NCBI GenBank assembly: GCA_036245805.1
Contig: BTRK01000005.1
Span: 34,329,469-34,393,468, forward strand
Source: Pristionchus mayeri
Lineage: Eukaryota > Nematoda > Chromadorea > Rhabditida > Neodiplogasteridae
DNA: 64,000 bases
Direction: 5' to 3'
Under the pieces are notes generated by a model. That model saw only the letters and a program-made list of their open reading frames with translations, made no database searches and had not been told where the DNA came from. Numbering within the stretch: the first letter of the stretch is position 1; every line of letters starts with the position of its first letter. Both the position numbers and the translations under genes were made by a program. This document shows, piece after piece, positions 11,901 to 23,300 of this stretch.

Positions 11901-14900
11901 CTGTGGCCTCCAATATTTAATCGACAATCTATTCAGGAGCAAGGCTTCATCGTGTGCAACTCCTCCTGCAGAGGGCAGCCTCGTCATGGACGGCGACGCG
12001 AGCATGATCAACGAGGAGTCGCCTGGTGAGACCCATGAGACTACCGTACTCCTATAGGGAGTGAGGGAGTGCGCTGGGGCAGATTTGTGACTGGCAGCTG
12101 CAGAAATACACCTTCCCCATTGCAGGTGGCTCCTCCTCCGAAGTGACACCTCGTCCGACTCCCCGCGGACGACCGCCCAAGATCAGCGCCGCCAGGGCTG
12201 CAGCTGCTGCAGAAGGCGTCGAGTTCACCAAATCGGGTAGGTCAAGGAATGGGGAAGGACCGGAGAGGAGAGGAAAAATCGACTATGACGAAGACAAGCC
12301 GTTGACAGCGGCATGAATAGACGTCTTCACCTAGTCGTTCGTGTCACTTGCTCAAAGAGTACCCATCTACAAGCACGAAAAAGTCGCTGTAGATTAAGAC
12401 TATCGATTATTATGAGATGAAGATTATCGATCGATTTCGTCATTGCAGGCAAGAAGAAGTCGATGACGCCGCAGGCAGAGGAGATGCGCGCACGAAAGGC
12501 GAAGATGACGTGGCCGGTGGGTGGAGGGATGCGGTAGTGAACTGACGAGAGTTAAAAATTGGCGTTATGTTTGTTGATTTCGCGCCCCATACGCAGGTTG
12601 TATTCGGGACATTTCCTATTTTGTCAACCGAGAACGGATTCGGATTAGTTGTTAAAAAAGCAAGAAAACCCAGTTGGCGTGGCGTAATACTTGATCTTTG
12701 TTTGATCTCTGCTTTCTTCAGAAGGGCACTTTTCTCATCAGACTGCAGGACGTGAAGGTGCGCGACGGGCGCGATCACATTTGGTGAGCGGCAGTTTTCG
12801 ACATTTGAATTCCCGCCAACGGCGCCAAATTTAAATTTGACTTATGATGTGCAGGCTCGTGGACAACCACCAGCTGCTGCAGCGATACAACAACGAGTCG
12901 GGCAGCGTGCGCGTCGACGGATCGCGCGTCTACAACAAGACGGACAGGGTACGGTGGATTACTGGGGACTTTCCTCGAAGCGTGCAAAGTCCCGCTCCCC
13001 TCTAGACCCTTTTCATCATTTCTTGGAACCTTACTTAGACTTAGACTCGGATTTAGGTTACTTAACTTTAGTTACTCTACCACGCCCCCGGGGGGCTGGA
13101 AGAGGGCGGGGCTTGGTAGGCTAAAGCACTTCTAGTGATGAGATTAGAGTTGGGTCAGATCGGCAAAAGAAGGGGGTGATTTTTTTGCAATGCCATCCAT
13201 CGGATCACTGGGGAAATTGAGTTCTCACTTCTATAATAAATGTGTTTTGTAGATGGATCGTTATATAGCACGGAGTTCCCAAACCACAATTTTATGCTTA
13301 CTGTTTATTTAGCTTTCAAGGCGCTGTTTTGCCAAACCTGGCGCTTCGGTGATACGGAGTTGGTACTTGGGATGAAACGTGCTTGTTGCTTTTGGCGTTC
13401 TTTGTGGTTTCGAATAAAACTAATTTGTCAATTCTGGACATAGATAGCTTGGTATTTTTGTGATTCACTACTTCTAAAAATGAGCCTTCTTTTCATTGTT
13501 GTTATTTGCAATCTCTCCTATTACAGTACACTGGTTGGCTGTGTCACGAAGGCCACCACTACTTCCCTCTTTACGAAGAGAAGCACGTACTCAGGCAGGA
13601 CGCAGATACGGTATGAGATACTCTTGGGATACGGTAGAACTGGATTATCGATTGATTCGTGCAGGTCACTGTGCTGTTCCCCGATGAGGACGACCTCCAG
13701 CAGGCGATCGAGTACGGAGAGCAGGTATACTGTAGGACGGGGTGGAGAGAAAGGTTACTGTAGGATGAAATTTGAAAAAAATCGATAAATCTTGCTGTTC
13801 AGGAGAAGGCTCGTCTGGATGCGCTCAGAGATGCCAACGCGCCGATCTCGCGGCCACTCCCGCCCTCGCTCAGGTAGATACGGTATGATTATGGTGGTTA
13901 AATTAGGTTGCTCATATACTGGGTACGATAGTTAGAGTGCTATGGGTTCTTGTGCGTGTTACTGTAACATCAATTCACTTATCGCTACTAGTACAATTGA
14001 ACGTGCATACCAACACTACGTATAGCATTTAGGCGGCCGAAAAGTAATTGAGACTGTCTCTATTCTTGTATTGTATCGATCACTTTTCTTCGCAGAGACC
14101 AGGCGGCGCGACATGCCCTTCGGCTGCAGCAGGAGCAGGAGCAGCACGAGCTGGAGCTGCTGCAGCAGGAGTCGCACGCCCACTCGACGCCGTCTGAGAT
14201 GTCGATGACGTCGGCGATGGGAATGATGACGACGTCAGCGATGAGGAGCAGCATTCTGATGAAAATGGAAGAGGAGGGAGGAGGGAGGCTGATGGGGAGA
14301 AGAGCCCATCCAGGTACGGGAAGAGTAAAAGGGACCTGGTACTTTGATGATTCGCAGTTGTCTCTCGAGATAGTTGTTGCTTTGAGTGATGCAAAATAGG
14401 GATGTCTGTACGGAATTTAAACCGGTTTGACGTTTTGATTTTCCTATCATTTCTCCAAAACGGAGTTGCCGTAATCGGTGTCATTTCTCGACGGCGCGCC
14501 GGGTCAAAACGGAGTTGCCGTAATCAATTTCGATTTTAATTTGTAAAGAGAACAATAGGCCGCTCGCCGCGCGCGAAAACGGAGGAATGGCAAAACGGAG
14601 TCGCCGTTTTGACGCGTCATTCCGCATACGAAATGAGGCAGATCGGCCGATAACGGAATGGAGTGAGAGGGAAATGAGGAAAACGGAGTCGCGGTATTCC
14701 GTTTAGACATCCCTAATGCAAAAGGAAATAATATTTTTTACTCATGATGACGTGGTGCTCTTGCGGGGCGATAACTCTGGGGACGCCGCATCTGTTTTAT
14801 ATTGTCTTTACCGCGCCAAAAGAGTCCAACATTTCAAATTAAGCATGCCTCTTACCTGTCACTTCGGTGTTGCAATGTCGGCACTTGAAATGAGCCGTGG

Positions 14901-15711
14901 TGCACAGCCTGTGCATTTGTGCTACACTGGCTCTATTTGTGAAATTATTCTCCTCATATTGTATGGCCCCTCAGTTTGATGCTTCGAACAAAAACAACAA
15001 GACTTGTAATTTATTCAATAGGGTTAATTACTACCTGGTCCCATACAACTGTCTTGATGGATATTTGCTCACTTACAGTACCCTTGCACCTCTCACTAAT
15101 CGTTATTCCTTCTAGTGAGGTCTGTCTCTTCGAGTTCGATGATCGCGGGCGCCGTCGATTTCCCTTCGTCGTCGCGCGGAATGATGAAGCACGAGGTGAG
15201 GATTACGGTAGGAAAGGTTACGGTAGTTCGCCGGGTCAGATCTGTGAATTCCATATAAATTTAATTAATGGTCAGGACAGCGCGGGTTACTCCATTGCAT
15301 TTGCGGGCCAGAACGAAACAGATGGCGGGATTTTGTTTTGAATGCCAGTAGTAGCTCTTGACTTCAAAAGTTTTGTTGAATTTGAAAAAAATATGAATAG
15401 ACAGTATTATAGACTTGCTGATTTAGCGTTTCAGGTTTCTCTATGTACCGTTGCTTACCGCTGAAAATTTAACTCACTTGTTCAGATGCCCTCTCTGCCC
15501 CGTCAAGTGTATTGGAACGAGGAGGATGAGGGAATGATGCTGTTGGATGAGGATATCCTCGATGATCGAGTGATAAAGAGGGAGGAGGTTGAGTACGAGG
15601 TAAATGGGACTCCGCTCACTATTGATAAGCCCCGCCCATTTTGCTTTTTAAACTACGTCCATCTCTTTTTAGGAGTTGTTGGACGACATGGCATATCCAA
15701 GAAGAAGATAG
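8949..15711 (+). CDS. Gene 1: AT-hook nuclear protein with an unrecognised conserved domain (18 exons, ~653 aa)
   Basis: Exons: 8949-9088, 9230-9365, 9795-9974, 10121-10201, 10740-10811, 11151-11413, 11937-12025, 12126-12236, 12449-12516, 12722-12783, 12855-12948, 13527-13610, 13665-13724, 13803-13873, 14096-14313, 15116-15195, 15486-15599, 15673-15711. All junctions are GT-AG and hold frame. Residues 1-92 are Ala-rich and 93-150 Pro/Met/Gln-rich. About 270-290 is a KRPR...KKKKK nuclear-localisation-type cluster, and 334-339 reads RGRPPK, an AT-hook core. About 375-480 is a compact segment (FLIRLQDVK, IWLVDNHQLLQRY, RYTGWLCHEGHHYFPLY, VTVLFPDEDDL) that looks like a folded domain; I cannot assign it to a family. 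About 490-520 is Gln/Glu-rich and the C-terminus is acidic, ending in a basic RRR. A nuclear DNA-binding or chromatin role is inferred from the AT-hook and NLS. The start is the first in-frame ATG of exon 1; an upstream exon is possible. Confidence 0.8.
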
Positions 15712-16540
15712 TAGCCTCGTCAAGACTACCGTATCTCCTCGGCCTCCCTTTGTGCGCCTACCTTATGCCTAGCACACACCACCCCCCCCCCCCCTACATT
15801 GTATCTAACTCTAATTTATCAAGATTTTTTTCGTTTATAGTGTAATTCTTTCCCATGATCTTATCTGTTTATTGCACAAAAGATATTGTAATTCTCTTGC
15901 TGCTTCTGTGTTGTTCGGTTTTTCAAATTCCATTGAGATAGATATTGCATTAATGCATAGATACGTAGATACCTGTTAATACTCTTTCTTTTACATAACG
16001 ATTTCTCCCCGAAGCTGGATTCCAATCTTAGTTTCGTCGATATTATTATTTGTAAAAACAGTGATTAGAAGGCTTAGCCCTCGCTCCTCGACTCTCTTAC
16101 GTAGTGATAGATCTGCCCCCCCCGAGTGTTACCAGGATACCTACAGTATCCCTCCCCCGTGCTAGTCTCCCTCGATCAGTCGATCGATATTGTGCCTTGC
16201 ACCTGATTCCTTGTGCCCTAACCTGGTTACAGTACAACCTCATGCTGAAACAGTTGCCGTAATCAGTCTTCTTAGCCATTCTTCTTTTTTTCTTTTTTTA
16301 CCTTAAACTGCTACATTATAGTAACATCTTTTTTCCTGCTTACCGTATCCCTCTCACCCCTTCTAGTTTTAGCCATCTCGTAACCACAGTCAGACTCCGC
16401 CCACTTATTGATAAGCCCCGCCTCTTTTGACTGTGTTGCAGTCTTCGTTTGATCTACAGATGGACTGCCTTCCTATTATCTCACACATTTTGTACCGTTA
16501 TTGCTCTTTCTATTTCCTCTTTATTCCATTTTCACTTCTA

Positions 16541-16546
16541 AATAAA
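16541..16546 (+). terminator. Possible AATAAA poly(A) signal of gene 1
   Basis: A canonical AATAAA about 830 nt after the gene 1 stop codon. The long distance leaves the assignment uncertain. Confidence 0.35.
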
Positions 16547-16642
16547 GTACTACATAGTAGGTAGGATGTGATATCTTGTTTGTATCGAGAAGGAAAGGTT
16601 CCGAAGTGGCCTTGAATCATATCTGATAATGCCCTTCTTTCT

Positions 16643-16888
16643 AGGGTTGGCAGTTGGAGACTAGGCAGCGAGAGCACTCCGCATCTGCTTCCTCGGAAGC
16701 GGAAGCGGTTCCTCGCATCCTTCCGCATGTGTTGCGGGGGGGGGGATCATCTGATTCTCTTCAGTTTGCACGCTCTCTCGTATCTCTGGCCGGCGAGAGA
16801 GCATGCAAACTGAAGAGAGTCAGATCAATGCGAGACGGGAGAAGCATAGCGGTCTCGCTACCTTTTCTTTAATTGCCAACCCTACTTC
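16643..16888. repeat. MITE with TAGGGTTGGCA terminal inverted repeats
   Basis: The left end TAGGGTTGGCAGTT faces the right end AATTGCCAACCCTA. The interior carries the CT-rich palindrome 16745-16828 and a run of ten or so G. Similar GTTGGC/GCCAA-ended segments lie at about 20850-20966 and 38484-38672, so this may be a family. Confidence 0.55.
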
Positions 16889-17333
16889 TTTCCATGAACC
16901 AGTGATGTGCTGAGAAAGGGTACGGTTCGGAAAATGAGTTCCGGCTTCCCCCTTACCCCAACGGACCCGCCGTTTTTTAACGTAAGCCCGACATCTTTTT
17001 CCGTCACACTCCCCACCCGTACCCTCTCGAGCACATCACTGCTTGTGATTATTCGTTGAATAGGTAGGTTACCTGTCTAAGAGCCCCCACTATTTGGGGG
17101 GCAGATAATTATATTTGCCAAGACCTCGCTAGAGCGTACCAAATCGGGTCTGAGTAGAATGCATACCTTTTCGCTCAAACACAGAACACAAAGTCGGCGA
17201 CTCGCAAATGCAAAAACTTTATTTCTCCATGCACTTGCATCACAAATCTTGTTTATTGATTGCTTCCTCGTTGACGTTAAATGGTCGTTTATCCTTGTAA
17301 AAAAACCAATCAATATATCGATGTTCCTTCTAG

Positions 17334-20300
17334 ATGGCTTCTTCGGAGAGCGCGAGGACGTACCGGCAGGAGATACAGAATTCGCTCCAGTTGGCGAGAA
17401 GTGTACGGTTTACGTTTGTATTTGCTAGAACATTGTATTTGATCAGTGTCTGAAGGGCCCTCAGGGGAGCAGTGTGTACACGTATGAAGGTGTTTTGGAT
17501 GAAAAATATTACATTCGTAGTTCTAGACCAGGCTATACGAGGCTTCATCGAATTACGAGGGGGGGGTGCAGGAAGGTGGTCGCAAACTCGTCTCTTATTT
17601 CCAACCCTAGTAGACAGAGCGTGAGAGATTGAAACAGTCAGAGAGGGAGCAATCGTCTGGCTCTCTTCAGTTTGCATGCTCTCTCGTCTCTCTGACCGGC
17701 GAGAGCGTGTAAACTCAAGATGGTCAAACGATTGCTCGTCAGAGTCAATCCCTCCTCTCTTCAGCTGGTCGCCAACGGCACGACGTCGACCGAGCAGCTG
17801 CTGCGGCTGATGAACGAGATCCTCGCCCAGTGCTACACGACCAATTTTGTAAGTTTCTTAAAGGTATTTTTAAAATTATTTACTGTGAGAACAGAACTCG
17901 TAGTCCGTTGTGTCATGCTGCGTGTGCCCTAAAATACGGCCCTGTGCGATGTTGGACAACACAAATGGAACGATTTATTCAGGTTGTAGTTAGTAGTTTT
18001 CGCGTTTATTTTCGTTCCATTTTCGCTCTTTTACTTTTATTTATTTTTTCCGCTTTGTTTCATTTCGAGTTACTTCCAATAAAATTAAAAGAGCGAAAAT
18101 GGAACGAAAATAAACGCGAAAACTACAAACTACAACCTGAATAAATCGTTCCATTTGTGTTGTCCAAAATCGCACAGGGCCGTATTTTAGGGCACACGCA
18201 GCATGGCACAACGGACTAGGAGTTCTGTTCTCACAGTAACGAAAACAAGGTGGTTTTATGGGGGGCGGACATTTCCGCAACGGGGTACCATTCGCTTGAC
18301 AGAATGAGTAGCAACATGGGAGTTGTTGCATTGTTGCCAGCATGTGCCCCCCCACAATAGCTTATATAAATTTTGTTACCAGGCGATATTGAGTTTTACC
18401 CCAAATCAACGACCCGGGGTTCATGATTTGTGGATTTCCATGAACCTCTATACGTTGAAACTCATGGTCGCCTGGTAACGAAATTTATATATGATAAAGT
18501 GGGGGAGCACATACTGGTAACAATGCAACAACTCACATATTGCTACTCCTTCTGTCAAGCGAATGGAACTCCGTTGCGGAAATGTCCGCCCCCCGGTTTT
18601 ATTGCTGGACGTGAACATTGTGGATTAGCGTTTCAAACGCTCGTGAAATTCGTTTCATATACTTTCAAAAGAATTAGGGTCTTGAAGTCCTCGAATAAAA
18701 ATAATAAAGCTTAATAAGTAATAAAGCCTCTTCATATCAGGATCTCGAGCAGAGTCTGGCGCCGATTGCTACTCTCTTCTCGTCTCTCGGATCAGTCCAA
18801 TTGAATGCCGCGACCACTTCTCTTGACGTGAGAGATTATCGAATTTTTTACTGGTCAATTATCTATTTTAATATGTTGATCTCCACTCGATCTGTCAGTT
18901 ATTGACTGCCGATTTCAGTTTAGCAATAGTGTTAGCGAAACTGAAACCTTACGGTAGCACAATTGATATCCTGTCAAGACTACTTGATACGATAATGGCG
19001 TACAAATACAATTAACTTATTCGATCCAATAAAGTGGTAGGAAATACGGGAAGTTACTTGAAGACGTTGGTGGAAGGTCCCCCAATCTCCCCCCCCCTTT
19101 GCAGTTCGCCTTCGTGCAATTCACTCGCTCCTTCGCCGTCATCCTCGAGGAGAGCGTGCAGCAGCTGGCCAAGCTCCGCAGAGACTGCAGCAATGGACCC
19201 GCGAATGCGCAGCAGCAGCTGCGGATCGGAGAGAGGTGAGAGGGGAAGGAACCTGGAGGGTTCATGCTGCACATATGAAATATCATGCCCGGGGTTCGGT
19301 TAGTATAGATGGGCTTCGGGAATATGCCAAAAATTCTTACAATATTTGTTGTAAGATCTTTTTTTGCCAGAATATCGAGGAGTGTAAAATAATGACGAGT
19401 TTTTCTCATTGTATAGGATCGGGAACCGGCAAGTATTTTTTCTATAAATTATTCGAAATTATTTAACATTTATAATTTTAATGCTGTATTTAGCGGTTCA
19501 TCGACGGGCGCAAATTTCTCGTGGGCTCAAGAGATGGAAAGGGGCAACGGCCCGGGAACCGGAGGAGAAGGAGGAGCATGGTGAGTTGTAGGGCTCTTGT
19601 CGTTTCAAGTTACAGTAGCCTTAATCTTGCACAACAAGTTAACCTTGCGTGTGAGAAAGAATGTGTATCACTGGTGAAGCGGCTAATAGCCATGTCGGCT
19701 TACTCGAAACAGAAAGTTTACTGGCAAAAGTGCGTCTGCAATATATTTTTTTCTGCAATTTCGATGCACTTGGGTTTCAGTGTCACTTGAGCCACAAAAT
19801 CAGATTTACTAGCATTCGGGCAAAAATATTGTCTATCCCTGATCAGAGTACTAGGAATTGTAATGGATAAGAATCTATAGCACGACTGAAGCGCCCATGT
19901 ATCATGCCGTCTAGTTCGAAAAGGGAAGCACGCTTCGCATTGCAGGAATACCTCCTCGTCGTCGTCTGCTCTCCGTCCCTCCTCGACTGGATTCGGCGCA
20001 GCTGCAGCAGCCGCGACGCCCGCAGCCCGTCCGACGAACGGAGCAGCAGCGTGAGTTCGGGTTTCATCTCGCACTCTTCTGCTATCACTATTTGCTTTGT
20101 CTAGTGACGGAGTTGGGTTACGATTTGTGATTGAACTTGGCACATTGGAGTTGCCGGCTGTTCTTATAGCATGGCTATTTGTGGTTACGTTAATCAATGA
20201 TGAACAATTTGAAAAAGCTATGGTAAATTCGATTACTTGTCGCTGCACCACATCTTGTCAAATTTGAGATTCCGAATGTTCTGATATGATAAACGATAAT

Positions 20301-23300
20301 GGTTCCACCAATAGGCTGATGATAGACGACGGAAAATTTATGTAATTATAACCTGTATTGGATGAGCCTTTTTGAGATTGCAGGCGAGGCACAGACTCTT
20401 CCAATGTCTTCAGGGGATTCGGAGTAGGAGGCAGCTCGGATGGAGGCAGCGGAGGAACCAGCAGGTGAGGGGAGAGACTAGACGAGGGTGGTCAGGGCCT
20501 CAGGGAAATAGATGGTTACTGTAGCCATCAAGCAAGATGTGCGGTAATCTGTTATTGATTTTCTACTGCAAGTTCTAAACCGGGGACGGGTTTCATGGTT
20601 ATTGGTACCAACAAATTTGGTTATGAAGCAGATGCAACAGGAGATAAATTTAAATGCTACGGTAGCAATCAAGCGAGGGATGATTATCGATTGTTTGCAG
20701 CAAATTCGCCTCTCTGCGCGACAAGGAGCCCGCGTTCGCGGCTGCAGCTGCGACGACGCAGCAGCAGCAGAGCGGATTCAGTGGATGGTGAGTGGGGAGG
20801 AGCGAGGGAGGGAGAGAGAGAGTGAGATCACTGGATTCCAGTGATGTCTACTAGGGTTGGCCATTCGAGATCACTTTGTAGCGTAGTAACGCCTACATCT
20901 CCCCGACTTTCGCAATCAAGCTAAGCAGAGGCGTTGCAACTCGGCGTTGAATAGCCAATACTAAAGCCGAGTGTTTATTATCGGGAAAATGTTAGGGGGT
21001 AATAACACTACTGGATGCAGACATTATATTTCTCTATTTGCCCAACCGGTAGATTCCCGCTGCGTAAGGCCTTCGTGCTATCTGGAGTGGGGCGGATGTA
21101 ATGTATTCCTCTGTCATTTCTTCAAATAATAACATTATGCTCTGCACCTACAATAATCCAACGATCATTTCAGGACCAACAACGGCTTCGGTTCTTCTTC
21201 GAGCAACGCGCGCCCGCCTCCACAGCAACTCGGCTTCGGCACTCCAGGAGGAGGCGCTGCAGCTGCAACCAAGGCGACTCCGGTCGGAGGCGGAAGTGGG
21301 GGAGGATTCAGTGGATTCGGAGGAGGAAGGTGAGCATTTCTGGCTCTTCTTGTATATTTGGCCCACCGCATCTTTCATCCCCTCTATCAGAAAGGAGTTG
21401 TGCTACAGAGAATCAGGCAATGATAGCTTCGATGCCTAAGCGTAATATCGTTGTTTGCAGCACGAGTAGCACTGGAGGCAGCAGCAGCAACGGATTCAGA
21501 GGATTCGGAGGAGGATCGGCAAGGTGAGAAAGATGGTCTGTGGCCCGATTGCTCTTTCGAGCAGCCTGTCGAGAAGGATAGAGAAATGATAGGATAGTTT
21601 CCGCCTGCTGGACATATTAGTAGGAGAGTGGCAGAAACAGATGTGTGCATAGTGATTTCACGGAAAGCTTATGGTCCTGTCGAATCGCCAACAAAAAGAT
21701 CAAAACAGTTGCATCGCTGTGAATGTCTATGTTTCACGATATTAATATTTGGCTGAGTGTCGCGCTGACAATCGAGCAGTGGTTTGCCTCATAATCAAAC
21801 AATTCGATAATTAATACGATAGGCGGTTCACCGAATGATGCGGGTTTCACAGTATCGATATGTTCGACCAACTGTCTTGGTGCTAATATTGCTATGTGAA
21901 AGTGTGTGATGTATCAAACAAATCAAGAAAATCTTGTGGTGGTATTTATTATTCGAAATATACTCTCGTTTGCAGCAACAGTGACGCCTCTCGCTCCTTC
22001 GCCACCGCCAGCAACAACGGAGGCAGCAACGCGTCCTCGTCTACGACGGGCGTCGGAGGAGGATTCAATGGATTCGGAGGAGGAGGTGGAGGTGGAAGGT
22101 GAGTTGGAGATGGGAAAATGATGTCTAAGAAAAATGCGTTTAACTTTGGTGATTTTTCGTTTTGATGGAACAGTTAGTTCGGCTATATGTTGAATTTATA
22201 TTATTTGCTGTCCTCCTGAATCCATACTCCATTCGTCCCACTAGTATCATTCTCTCTCTCCTACAGCAGCAGCAATCCTCGAAGCAGCGCAGTCGTCTCT
22301 CCTCCCCCGCCCGCTCCCGCCTTCTGCACGCAGTCTAAGGAAGCTTCGGGGAAGATCAAACCCACCTGGTGAGTTGGTGTCGCTGAAGGGGCATACATGG
22401 CCGGTTGTTTGACAATTTGCTCCCCACTGAAGTGGTTAGATGCACTTTCTTGAAAACTCAAGTCGTTCGAATTGTGAAAGTCGTGAATTTTGGGTCCAAT
22501 ATTTAATTTTTTTGCTTATTTTAGTGATAAATGGATGCAAAAAGAAAGTGGTGGCCTGAAAAATTTTTTTTCAAGTGGTTCCGTTTAACATTGTCGAACA
22601 TATTCTTTGTATGTGAAGGGATATGAGGGGGAGGGCACTATGTCGGAAGAGAACCATGGCATGCCGCGTTTAATATTAGGTTGGTGAGAAAGTAATGTTA
22701 GATTTGGACCATAATTTTTTAGCCCGCATAAAATCCTTTTCATTAAAGATCTCAACCTAGCTGAATAGCATATAGTAGGGGTTTACTTGACCAATATGTG
22801 CATAAGTTCGAATCGCATAATGCTTTCTGGGTATCCCGAAAAATAAAGTTTTGCCGAATGTGATATTTTCAAAATTCTCTAAAAAATATTTTTGGCTCTC
22901 GTATTTTGAGGGCAGAAATAACCGTTCATTCTTACATAGTGGACTGTGAAGCCCATTGTCAGTTCTTTCGAAAAAGAGGTCTAAGGTCGTTCCTGCCGCA
23001 ACATAGCACGAGGTAGATACTAGTGAATTCAACTCTTTCCCAGGAAAGACGTCTCAAGCGATAACGCTTCCTGCTTCGAGATTCATTCAGATTGGTTTCT
23101 AAATAAGTGCGCTTCCATGATATACTATGATGCTACATACCACAGAGAAACATTTGGACTCACACATTTTCTCCTTTTAGGAACCATAGATTTTCAGGAT
23201 TGTTGAATACATGTCAACATGACCAAAATTTCAACTTTGTGTGTTCGGTGAATGAATACATTTTCTCAAAATGGAGCAAGACCCGGACTTAGCCCTGCCG

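Larger units (their letters stand above)
15712..17333. other. Intergenic region between genes 1 and 2
   Basis: Pyrimidine-rich DNA without a supportable gene. It contains the probable 3' end of gene 1, the MITE at about 16643-16888 and, at its right edge, a CTTCTAG acceptor directly abutting the ATG of gene 2. Near 16905-17040 is a small inverted repeat (AGTGATGTGCTGAG... and ...GAGCACATCACT). Confidence 0.6.

Noticed and set aside
17720..17848. ATG at 17720 as the start of gene 2
   Set aside because: It lies in the arm of a palindromic MITE. The 17334 ATG with exon 2 from 17765 reproduces the 69- and 84-nt exons of gene 3.
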